NCBI GenBank assembly: GCA_947304365.1
Contig: CAMZAY010000018.1
Coordinates: 1-10,357 of the forward strand
DNA from: an uncultured Clostridia bacterium
GTDB taxonomy: Bacteria > Bacillota > Clostridia > Christensenellales > CAG-138
Direction: 5' to 3'
DNA: 10,357 nucleotides
The notes under the pieces are model-generated. The model searched no databases. It saw only the letters and a list, made by a program, of their open reading frames with translations, and had not been told where the DNA came from. Each line of letters opens with the position of its first letter. Positions within the stretch are counted from its first letter, which is position 1. Shown piece after piece: positions 1-5,298 of the stretch. The position numbers and the translations under genes were made by a program.

Positions 1-846
1 ATTAAGGCTGCGATAAGGCTTGCGGTTTCACATGGTAAGACCATGTTTTTAACGGGTATGGCCATGGGTACGGATATGTGGTGTGCCGAAGCTGTTTTAG
101 AGATAAAACAGGAAATGCCCGAGAACGAAATCAAGCTTACTGCGGTCATTCCCCATACCGCGCCGTTCCTTTCTATAACATACACGGGCGTCGGCGTAGA
201 GGGAGGCTGTCCTGCGGAAGAGACCCACAGAGGATGCTTCTACCCCTCCGAAGATGGGTACTTTTTGACATCTGAAAAAATCACTGCAAAGAAAGAGTTT
301 TGCGACTGCGAATTCGCATGGCACTTTCATGACGGCGACGCGCATGGAGTGAGCATAGGGAAAACATTACCCGCAGTCTCCGAGCCTGAAACTACATCTT
401 ATGCGCAACAGGAACTGACAGCTGAGAATGCTGCCTCGATTCCATGCCAACAGGTGCTTGGAAGCTACATAGTAAGGTTTGAAAGGGAAAAACCCGGAAA
501 GAGGTTCGAAACTAACACAGATAAAAGGATCTTGCCGAAGGTCTACGGAAGCCCCCTCTGCCCGGACTGCAGGGAATGCAGAGCAAATCTCGATGCAAAC
601 GGAGTCAAATACAAGTACATTGATATCACCGCATCCATGAAGGCGCTCAAGGAGTTCCTCGCTTTAAGGGACCAGCTTCCCGAGTTCACCACTGCAAAGG
701 AATCCGGCGCGGTAGGAATTCCTGCGATACTTACGGAGGATGGAACCGTCACCTTGGATTGGGAGGGATGGCTTGTCGAGCGCGGTCTGGCGGTCGTCTA
801 CAAGGAAAACGGACCTGTCTGCAGCATCAATGGTAAAGGCTGCTGA
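1..846 (+). CDS. Partial hybrid protein: DUF1273/SLOG fragment, unknown middle, C-terminal glutaredoxin-like domain
   Basis: The frame is open from the first base, so the true start lies upstream; 281 codons are visible. Codons 1-55 resemble DUF1273 (YpsA-like SLOG nucleotide-binding family), with the motif FLTGMAMGTDMW and a beta strand ending in AVIPHTAP. The normal remainder of that family is absent. Codons about 56-178 match nothing I recognise and are rich in Cys and His (for example CDCEFAWHFHDGDAH). Codons about 180-260 are a glutaredoxin-related thioredoxin fold with CPDC at C187-C190, a cis-proline loop GIPAIL near 240, and the LDWEGWL helix typical of a small stand-alone Firmicutes family. 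It ends with Cys-x6-Cys. A TTG near 532 could start the glutaredoxin alone, but the AGGA lies only two bases before it, so I favour one polypeptide. The role is probably thiol-disulfide chemistry; the rest is unknown. Confidence 0.75.
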   Translation: MKAAIRLAVSHGKTMFLTGMAMGTDMWCAEAVLEIKQEMPENEIKLTAVIPHTAPFLSITYTGVGVEGGCPAEETHRGCFYPSEDGYFLTSEKITAKKEFCDCEFAWHFHDGDAHGVSIGKTLPAVSEPETTSYAQQELTAENAASIPCQQVLGSYIVRFEREKPGKRFETNTDKRILPKVYGSPLCPDCRECRANLDANGVKYKYIDITASMKALKEFLALRDQLPEFTTAKESGAVGIPAILTEDGTVTLDWEGWLVERGLAVVYKENGPVCSINGKGC

Positions 847-870
847 AGAATTAGATTAGCGTCATGGAAA

Positions 871-913
871 GAAGGGGAAACCGGTTACGCATATTCGTCC
901 GGTCTCCCTTTTC
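871..913. terminator. Bidirectional hairpin terminator between the glutaredoxin gene and the tRNA-like genes
   Basis: GAAGGGGAAACCGG at 871-884 pairs with the segment at 899-912 over about 14 positions with one mismatch and some G-U pairs. The loop is 14 bases. The right arm runs into TTTTC on the plus strand, and the left arm gives CCCCTTCTTTCC on the minus strand. It lies 25 bases after the stop codon of the plus-strand gene and about 24 bases past the end of the minus-strand tRNA-like gene, so it could stop transcription from both sides. Confidence 0.6.
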
Positions 914-936
914 ATAACATTTAACCTCCTTAAATG

Positions 937-1041
937 TATGGAGGGTGGGAATCGAACCCACAGATCCCGCGGTCCAGCTGGTATGCGCCGCGGGGCTCGG
1001 CGTTGCAGGCGCCGGCTCCCAACCAATCGGGATGCCTCCAT
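937..1041 (-). tRNA. tRNA-like gene with oversized variable arm, anticodon loop reading TGC
   Basis: Read on the minus strand from 1041: acceptor ATGGAGG pairs with CCTCCAT (944-938) and is followed by A; no CCA is encoded. The D arm is TCCC/GGGA around GATTGGTT, which contains the G18-G19 pair. The anticodon stem is CGGCG/CGCCG enclosing the 7-base loop CCTGCAA. The T arm is GTGGG/CCCAC around TTCGATT, which is canonical. The variable region is about 36 bases, with a CCCGCGG/CCGCGGG stem and an inner CCAGCTGG palindrome, larger than ordinary class II tRNAs. The central triplet TGC would be alanine, but position 33 is C rather than U and position 8 is C rather than U, and alanine tRNAs do not have long arms. 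The span is about 105 nt. It could be an unusual tRNA, a tRNA-derived regulatory RNA or a decayed gene. It is followed by the 871-913 terminator. Confidence 0.6.
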
Positions 1042-1056
1042 ATGTTGTTAAATACT

Positions 1057-1160
1057 TGGAACCGGGAGCGGGAGTCGAACCCGCATTCCCGCGCACTACC
1101 TCTTCGCGCGGGGCCGGAGCTGAAGGGTCCCCGGCGTCTTACCTATTAGACGATCCCAGC
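1057..1160 (-). tRNA. Second tRNA-like gene with oversized variable arm, CCA encoded, anticodon uncertain
   Basis: Read on the minus strand from 1160: acceptor GCTGGGA pairs with TCCCGGT (1067-1061) using G-U pairs; then T and an encoded CCA (1059-1057). The D arm is CGTCT/AGACG around AATAGGTA with the GG pair. The T arm is GCGGG/CCCGC around TTCGACT, canonical. The anticodon stem CCGGGG/CTCCGG leaves a 9-base loop ACCCTTCAG, so the anticodon is ambiguous: TTC (Glu) with C33, or TCA preceded by T. The variable region of about 30 bases has a perfect CCCGCGC/GCGCGGG stem. It lies 15 bases upstream of the other tRNA-like gene on the same strand, so the two are probably co-transcribed. The D arm resembles Glu/Gln tRNAs, yet those are class I. 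Functional decoding is doubtful. Confidence 0.55.
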
Positions 1161-1330
1161 ATGCTGCGCGGTATGTTTAGCCTCCGCCGCGCTGTCGGAG
1201 TCATATTGGAGGTGCCGTCTGGCACAAACGGCCTATTTGGTGCTATCAGTCATCTCTTATCGGGCGCAGTTTGTTTTCCCTCCGCTGCGCCCCGCCGGAG
1301 GTGGAGGTTAACCAGTCATGGGTAAGACTG

Positions 1331-1588
1331 TCAATCGGTAGTGCCGCCCCTGGCGGTCTGCTCATCGCGGAGCTTTGCGAAGTGGTTCAGGTCGAACATT
1401 TCGTCCTGAGGATCTTCCATGCGCAGCTCCTCTTCGTCTTTCTCATAGCCGAGCATTTCAAGCATGCGGTACACTTCGTCAAGCTCCGCGCAGCGCTGAT
1501 ACTCGGCCTGATCTCCGGCGCTGTAGGCATAGTTCTTGTGGTGCCCGACTTCGCCCGGATCGAGCTCCGCATAAACGATCTCAACGAA
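1331..1588 (-). pseudogene. 86-codon C-terminal remnant of an unrecognised acidic protein
   Basis: The minus-strand frame is open from just after an in-frame TGA (1591-1589) to a TGA at 1333-1331 and contains no good start at its 5' end. The peptide is strongly acidic and protein-like: it includes ELDPGEVGHHKNYAYSAGDQ, then AEYQRCAELDEVYRMLEMLG, and ends FAKLRDEQTARGGTTD. GC-rich coding composition stops abruptly near 1590, where AT-rich DNA begins, which suggests the 5' part was lost by deletion or recombination. I have a weak impression of the C-terminal region of ParB-like proteins found on gut conjugative elements (the LGYEKDEEE stretch), but this is not enough to name it. The longer plus-strand open frame over the same bases is an antisense artefact. 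It sits between the tRNA-like genes and the attachment-site-like sequence. Confidence 0.45.
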
Positions 1589-1929
1589 TCACAAAAAAAC
1601 TATATGCAATATGCAAAAATCGACTTTGGTTCACTTTTTACGTTCAAATACGGGCGGTTTTGACGATAATGGAACAAAGCGTGCGTCCAAAAAACAGAGT
1701 ACTGCATTAGCTTTTTGCTGACAATGCTGACGACATTGGAAAACATGGCATTCCGTTCACCAAGGGGAGATTACTACAAATTTACTACACTATTTTTTGG
1801 AAAATTTTGATATGAACTTAATGTTTTCTCCTTCGATTGGAAACCGGCTTCTGAAAAAGCTATACGTTTTTTAGGTTTTTTGAGACGATATCATCTAATT
1901 GATATCGTATTGGAACACATTTTTCAGTG
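1589..1929. other. AT-rich gap without genes next to the attachment site; possible integrase-binding region
   Basis: No coding frame here looks real. The stretch is much more AT-rich than its surroundings. It contains the direct repeat TTACTACA at 1771-1778 and 1782-1789 (11-bp period, one helical turn) and a perfect inverted repeat ACGATATCA/TGATATCGT at 1885-1893 and 1900-1908 with a six-base spacer. These lie about 150 and 30 bp left of the tRNA-Arg fragment, a spacing that would suit arm-type integrase or excisionase sites. No integrase gene is visible in the window. Confidence 0.35.
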
Positions 1930-1974
1930 CTCCTAAGCGGAAGGTCCCGGGTTCGAATCCCGGCAAGTGTGCCA
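1930..1974 (+). other. 3' half of a tRNA-Arg(CCT) gene; attachment-site-like sequence
   Basis: The segment starts at the anticodon loop CTCCTAA, continues GCGG (3' anticodon strand), variable loop AAGGTC, T arm CCGGG/CCCGG around TTCGAAT, 3' acceptor strand CAAGTGT, discriminator G and CCA. The 5' half is missing: no ACACTTG acceptor strand, D arm or CCGC strand occurs in the 75 bases before it. Homology beginning exactly at the anticodon loop is the usual product of tyrosine-integrase insertion into a tRNA 3' end, where one boundary keeps the whole gene and the other a copy of the 3' part. That geometry places the inserted element to the left (below 1930) and the old chromosomal flank to the right. 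Arg(CCT) genes are common integration targets. Confidence 0.65.
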
Positions 1975-2010
1975 AAAAGGAAGAGGGCTTTATGCCCTCT
2001 TCCTTTTTGG
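1972..2010 (+). terminator. Terminator 1, after the tRNA-Arg fragment
   Basis: AAAAAGGAAGAGGGC (1974-1988) pairs perfectly with GCCCTCTTCCTTTTT (1994-2008) around a five-base loop; CC/GG extends it to 1972-2010. The T-run is inside the 3' arm. The stem starts at the tRNA CCA, the normal place for a tRNA terminator. Confidence 0.75.
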
Positions 2011-2024
2011 TTTATTATTCATAA

Positions 2025-2150
2025 GGGATTCGAAGCCGCGAATAGCAAACGCGCCAGTGACGCGTTTGCCGCGGCCGGCTTTTTCGTCGCAGAGCGAGAA
2101 GCCGCCGGATTGAGGCGGCTTCGAGACTCGATGCGCGAAAAAGGAATCCC
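2025..2150 (+). repeat. Structured module copy 1 (hairpin A unique)
   Basis: The closing stem is GGGATTC (2025-2031) with GAATCCC (2144-2150). Hairpin A is CCGCG (2036-2040) with CGCGG (2070-2074), a four-base bulge AATA, then GCAAACGCG (2045-2053) with CGCGTTTGC (2061-2069). The outer stem of hairpin B is CTTTTTCG with CGAAAAAG, enclosing internal loops and a tip stem GAAGCCGCC/GGCGGCTTC (2098-2106 and 2114-2122) with loop GGATTGA. It would fold as a three-way junction in RNA. No protein is encoded. Confidence 0.75.
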
Positions 2151-2160
2151 GGCAAGTGTG

Positions 2161-2199
2161 CCAAAATGAAAGAGGGGTTTATCCACTCTTTCATTTTGG
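2161..2199 (+). terminator. Terminator 2 of the array
   Basis: CCAAAATGAAAGAG (2161-2174) pairs perfectly with CTCTTTCATTTTGG (2186-2199). It follows the second tRNA-tail copy and begins within its CCA. The sequence is unrelated to terminator 1 though the position is the same. Confidence 0.65.
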
Positions 2200-2212
2200 T
2201 TGATTATTCGGA

Positions 2213-2338
2213 GGGATTCGAAGGGCGGATCAGGCTATCATCCGGTGGATGATTGCCCCGCCCCGGCTTTTTCGTCGCAGAGCGAGAAGCCGCCGGATTG
2301 AGGCGGCTTCGAGACTCGATGCGCGAAAAAGGAATCCC
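2213..2338 (+). repeat. Structured module copy 2
   Basis: It has the same length and frame as copy 1. Hairpin A is rebuilt with other bases at the same positions: GGCGG (2224-2228) pairs with CCGCC (2258-2262), the bulge is ATCA, and the inner stem from 2233 pairs to 2257 with one mismatch and tip ATCATCC/GGATGAT. Hairpin B is identical to copy 1. The closing stem is GGGATTC 2213-2219 with GAATCCC 2332-2338. Confidence 0.75.
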
Positions 2339-2348
2339 GGCAAGTGTG

Positions 2349-2387
2349 CCAAAATGAAAGAGGGGTTTATCCACTCTTTCATTTTGG
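2349..2387 (+). terminator. Terminator 3 of the array
   Basis: CCAAAATGAAAGAG (2349-2362) pairs with CTCTTTCATTTTGG (2374-2387). It is identical to terminator 2 and follows the third tRNA-tail copy. Confidence 0.65.
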
Positions 2388-2400
2388 TTGATTATTCGGA

Positions 2401-2526
2401 GGGATTCGAAGGGCGGATCAGGCTATCATCCGGTGGATGATTGCCCCGCCCCGGCTTTTTCGTCGCAGAGCGAGAAGGCGGCGGAGTGAGCCGCCTTCGA
2501 GACTCGATGCGCGAAAAAGGAATCCC
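2401..2526 (+). repeat. Structured module copy 3 (hairpin B with compensatory swaps)
   Basis: Hairpin A is identical to copy 2. The hairpin B tip changes from GAAGCCGCC/GGCGGCTTC to GAAGGCGGC/GCCGCCTTC (2474-2482 and 2490-2498): two C-G pairs become G-C pairs with both partners changed. The loop is GGAGTGA instead of GGATTGA. The closing stem is 2401-2407 with 2520-2526. Confidence 0.75.
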
Positions 2527-2541
2527 GGCAAGTGTGCCAAA

Positions 2542-2572
2542 GAAAAAATCCTTGCAAATCAAGGATTTTTTC
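2542..2572 (+). terminator. Terminator 4, end of the array
   Basis: GAAAAAATCCTTG (2542-2554) pairs perfectly with CAAGGATTTTTTC (2560-2572) around CAAAT, with a T-run in the 3' arm. It follows the fourth tRNA-tail copy. From here to the next gene (2573-2794) I see only AT-rich sequence with short repeats such as TTCACACATTT and no convincing gene. Confidence 0.7.
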
Positions 2573-2794
2573 TATTTCTTGAACTTGATGTTCCGTATTT
2601 ATATCTGATTTGTTTTCCGTTTTCACACATTTTTCACACATTTATATTGCAACAGAATGACATAAAGGCTGCTTTTGTGGACATAATGAACAACACGTTT
2701 CCCATCATGTGATGCTCAAAAGTTGGGTTTGCTCTCCAGTGATCTGCACATGTGAGCATATTATTCACAAAGCATCGCGCAAACAATCTTTTAT

Positions 2795-3670
2795 TCAGTC
2801 ACGCTCACTGTCGTTAACGGGCTGACTGAGCGAAAAGTAACGCTCATATGCCTTCCTGCAATATCGTCCGATAACGGCTATTTCGGGATCGCGTGTGAAA
2901 TCATAAGGACCGTTGACGCGCATGAAGTCGATAAGACCGATATGGATCGCGCCTTTAGGGCAGTTGAACGAGCAGCGAACGCAGCCGACGCAGTTTTTGC
3001 CGAAGGCGAATTTGCCATCTCTGAAGGTGACGTTCCCGGTCGGGCATTCGCGGACGCATTTCATACAACGAACGCATTTTTCGTTATCTACGCGGAAGAG
3101 GCGGCCGTTTTTAGGATAGAACCAATGCTCGATGCGGCAGAGCGCGGAGACGGCTTTTGCGGAGAAAGGCGGATGGATCGTCCTTTCCTCGCCTTTGGCA
3201 ATCTGCCTTGCCGCATCGTGTATGCGCTCCCCGGCCGTTTCCCACATCTTCGAAGCCATCTCGTCCGTATGCCGGAAGACCATGTTATAAGGCATTATGA
3301 AATGAAACTCGCCCTTGATATGCCAACCCTTCTTCTTAAGGATGCGGATCATCTCTGTGGAGGAGTTATCGTTCAGACGCAGCGGTTCTCCGGAGGTTTT
3401 CATAAACCAAACGTTCCCGCCGTCCCTGAGATTTCGGCAGAAAGTTTTGAAAATGCGCGGCATATTGAAGCCGTAGACCGGATAGCATATCACTAAATCG
3501 CGCTCCGGCGCTGCTTCGGAGCCGTCGTGAAGCTCATGAAAGCAGACCGGAACGTCCCGTTCGGTCAGCGCCTCTTCAAGCGCTTTTGCGCATTTTAAGG
3601 TATTTCCGGTTCCGGAAAATACGTAAATTCCTATCTTTTTTATCTCTTCACCGCAGGAAGCGCCGTCCAT
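2795..3670 (-). CDS. EFR1-family protein: flavodoxin domain plus two [4Fe-4S] ferredoxin motifs
   Basis: 291 residues. The N-terminal half is a flavodoxin-like domain with the FMN phosphate loop SGTGNT at 19-24 and a YPVYGFNMPRI segment at 63-73. The C-terminal part holds two clusters of Cys-x2-Cys-x2-Cys-x3-Cys-Pro (199, 202, 205, 209 and 227, 230, 233, 237), the bacterial ferredoxin pattern for two [4Fe-4S] clusters. This order is that of the EFR1 family common in anaerobic Firmicutes. It is presumably a cytoplasmic electron carrier; the partner is unknown. The ATG at 3670 has only a weak GGGG site ahead of it; a shorter form beginning near the KKIGIYVFSG strand is possible, but no better start is visible. 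It is a single gene with its own promoter (3703-3731) directly behind the terminator of the upstream operon. Confidence 0.9.
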   Translation of the reverse strand: MDGASCGEEIKKIGIYVFSGTGNTLKCAKALEEALTERDVPVCFHELHDGSEAAPERDLVICYPVYGFNMPRIFKTFCRNLRDGGNVWFMKTSGEPLRLNDNSSTEMIRILKKKGWHIKGEFHFIMPYNMVFRHTDEMASKMWETAGERIHDAARQIAKGEERTIHPPFSAKAVSALCRIEHWFYPKNGRLFRVDNEKCVRCMKCVRECPTGNVTFRDGKFAFGKNCVGCVRCSFNCPKGAIHIGLIDFMRVNGPYDFTRDPEIAVIGRYCRKAYERYFSLSQPVNDSERD

Positions 3671-3688
3671 AGCTTACCCCGTTTTGTC

Positions 3689-3706
3689 GAATTATCGGGA
3701 TAATTC
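3689..3706. promoter_or_regulatory. Perfect 18-bp palindrome overlapping the -10 box; likely operator
   Basis: GAATTATC (3689-3696), GG, GATAATTC (3699-3706) is an exact inverted repeat with a two-base centre. It covers part of the -10 box (3703-3708) and the start region of the EFR1 gene promoter, a classic repressor position. The regulator is unknown; an iron- or redox-responsive factor would suit the Fe-S product, but that is inference. Confidence 0.5.
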
Positions 3707-3731
3707 TATCATCTTTTTGCCGATGATGCAA
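3703..3731 (-). promoter_or_regulatory. Sigma-A type promoter for the EFR1-family gene
   Basis: On the minus strand: TTGCAT (3731-3726), a 17-base spacer, TAGAAT (3708-3703). The -35 box begins immediately after the T-run of the terminator of the preceding operon. Confidence 0.6.
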
Positions 3732-3762
3732 TAAAAAAGGAACGAAGCCGTTTCGGGCTTCG
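3732..3762 (-). terminator. Terminator of the rhaD/epimerase operon
   Basis: On the minus strand CGAAGCC (3762-3756) pairs with GGCTTCG (3749-3743) and is followed by TTCCTTTTTT. It lies 18 bases after the stop codon of the last operon gene. Confidence 0.8.
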
Positions 3763-3779
3763 ATCCCCGTGCGTCGGCA

Positions 3780-5297
3780 TTATACGTCCAGCTCCGTGAC
3801 TTTCTTCGGGTATTCGCGGAGCTCGTCCTTTTCGTGAAGCGGGTTCCATACCTGCGCGAAGAACGGATCGACCTTGGAGCGCTCGCCGTAGTTCCAGCTC
3901 CTTCGCTCGCACACCGGGCACCAATGACCGCCCTCGAGAACCAGCCGCGGGCTTGCCTCGAACTCGTGTCCGAACGCGCAGCGGAAGCGGAGCTTAGTCG
4001 ACCAGTCGCCCTTTTGCATGGTATCCGATAGCAGCTCGCCGCCGCGGAACCTCGCCGCGCCTTGCATATCGAAAATATCGAGCTCGCTCTCGGGCTTTGT
4101 TTCATCATAGCCGTGGTCGATATGCACGACCGTATCCCAATCCGTGAAATGCTCCATCTCGGAGGCCTTTTCGGGAAGCGCTTCCCACGCTTTGCGGCCG
4201 CCCCAATAGGCGTCGATATGATCCTCCATATTTGCGTCGATCCAATGCTTGGGGCCGTGCTCGCTGTTCAGGAGCTTTTTGAACGTGCCCTTTATTATGG
4301 AACCCATCAGCTTCTGCCCGCCGGGGAGCTTGCAGATCACCCTGCCGAACGGCTTTGCCGCGCCGAGTTCTTTAAGGTACGCGTCATAGAAATACTGCAT
4401 GCTGTCGGAACGGAAATGAAGATAGCTTTCGAGCTTGTCCGAATCGAGATAATACTGTCCGTGGAAATTGCGCGTGGCGTTGACCTTCGGATCGATCACA
4501 TAGTCGATGTTCTTTATTCCGATCTCGCCGTACATGATCTTATACATGGTATAGGTATCGATACGGCAGCTCTCACCGCCGCCGATATTGTAGATATGCC
4601 CCCAGAACGACGGATCGAGCGTCCCGTCCGCTTCGAACGCCGCGAGGTTGCGCATCATTCTGCCGCTGTCGCGGTCGGAGACGTATTCCAATACGTTGTC
4701 GAGGCAGTTGTGGAACTGGATCGCGTCGCGAATCTTGGCCATGGCGGGGCCGATTATGCCCGTCTGGCGGAGGCTTGCCCAGTATTTAAGCCCGCTTTCG
4801 ATGACGTACCGCTCCGCCGCGACCTTGGAGACCGCATAATAGTCGAACATGCTCGGCTTGATCGGATCGCCGACACGCCCCCAATGGATCGGCGGCATAC
4901 GATCGCCGGTCTCGGCGACAGTGCCGATGTAGACGAACCTGCAGGTTTCGGCCTTTCCGCATTCCTTTATCGCTTCGATCAGATTGCGCGTCGAGCCGTA
5001 GTTGTTCTGCATCGCCTTTTCGGGGAAGTAATCCGCCTGCGGGGATACGAACGCCGCGATATGCAGCACAACGTCCGACTGCTCAATGCAGATCTGTACG
5101 TCAGCCTTGTTCATAAGATCGCCCCAGACGATCGAAAGCCCCTTGGTATCCTTGTAAGGATCGAACAGTTTGCGGTTCTTTTCGCTGTCGCGCACAAGAA
5201 TAACAAGGTCGTACAGCTTTCCGAGGTCCGGCAGCATCGCCTTGAAGCTCTCAAAGCCCATGCCGCCGCCCGCGCCGGTCATGAATACCGTCTGCAT
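3780..5297 (-). CDS. NAD-dependent epimerase/dehydratase (extended SDR) with C-terminal zinc-ribbon-like extension
   Basis: 505 residues, against about 300-350 for most extended SDRs. The N-terminal Rossmann fold has TGAGGGMG at 7-14, an acidic GDL at 59-61, and the catalytic pair Tyr154-x3-Lys158 (YAVSK) followed by the usual LRQTGIIGP stretch. It should bind NAD(P) and act on a sugar or sugar nucleotide; the substrate is not evident. Residues about 320-430 are unassigned. The tail has C440-x3-H444 and C460-x2-C463 (CPVC), spaced like a zinc ribbon or treble clef, then a WNYGERSKVDPFF segment. It starts one base after the upstream gene's stop (TAA G ATG) with GGGAG inside that gene's end, so translation is probably coupled. 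It is the last gene of the operon. Confidence 0.85.
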   Translation of the reverse strand: MQTVFMTGAGGGMGFESFKAMLPDLGKLYDLVILVRDSEKNRKLFDPYKDTKGLSIVWGDLMNKADVQICIEQSDVVLHIAAFVSPQADYFPEKAMQNNYGSTRNLIEAIKECGKAETCRFVYIGTVAETGDRMPPIHWGRVGDPIKPSMFDYYAVSKVAAERYVIESGLKYWASLRQTGIIGPAMAKIRDAIQFHNCLDNVLEYVSDRDSGRMMRNLAAFEADGTLDPSFWGHIYNIGGGESCRIDTYTMYKIMYGEIGIKNIDYVIDPKVNATRNFHGQYYLDSDKLESYLHFRSDSMQYFYDAYLKELGAAKPFGRVICKLPGGQKLMGSIIKGTFKKLLNSEHGPKHWIDANMEDHIDAYWGGRKAWEALPEKASEMEHFTDWDTVVHIDHGYDETKPESELDIFDMQGAARFRGGELLSDTMQKGDWSTKLRFRCAFGHEFEASPRLVLEGGHWCPVCERRSWNYGERSKVDPFFAQVWNPLHEKDELREYPKKVTELDV

Positions 5298-5298
5298 C

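Larger units (their letters stand above)
1956..2572 (+). repeat. Tandem array: four tRNA-Arg 3' ends with terminators, three structured 126-bp modules
   Basis: The 19-base tRNA tail AATCCCGGCAAGTGTGCCA occurs at 1956, 2145, 2333 and 2521, a period of 189, 188 and 188 bp. Each copy is followed at once by a hairpin terminator. Between consecutive copies lies a 126-bp module bounded by GGGATTC and its complement GAATCCC. Terminators and hairpin sequences differ between copies while the frame is conserved: terminators 2 and 3 are identical while 1 and 4 are unique; hairpin A is identical in modules 2 and 3 but different in 1; hairpin B is identical in 1 and 2 but different in 3. The copies are therefore a mosaic rather than simple recent duplications. 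Short open frames across it (with PASVPK peptides) are translated tRNA tail, not genes. Confidence 0.85.

Noticed and set aside
1057..1160. Selenocysteine tRNA, because TTCA in the loop could give TCA
   Set aside because: The D stem is only 4-5 bp with an 8-base loop and the acceptor is 7 bp, unlike tRNA-Sec; the TCA placement does not leave a paired anticodon stem.
1271..1663. Plus-strand 130-codon hydrophobic frame
   Set aside because: The hydrophobicity comes from reading the antisense of an acidic minus-strand coding remnant; no start context.
1930..1974. Complete tRNA-Arg gene
   Set aside because: The 5' acceptor strand, D arm and 5' anticodon strand are missing from the upstream sequence.
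2025..2526. CRISPR array
   Set aside because: Repeat units are 126 bp with a 188-bp period and internal hairpins, and the intervals hold tRNA tails and terminators, not short unique spacers.
1927..2712. Several short frames with PASVPK or RLDARKRNPGKCAK peptides
   Set aside because: They translate the tRNA tail and the structured modules; repeated peptides reflect repeated non-coding DNA.
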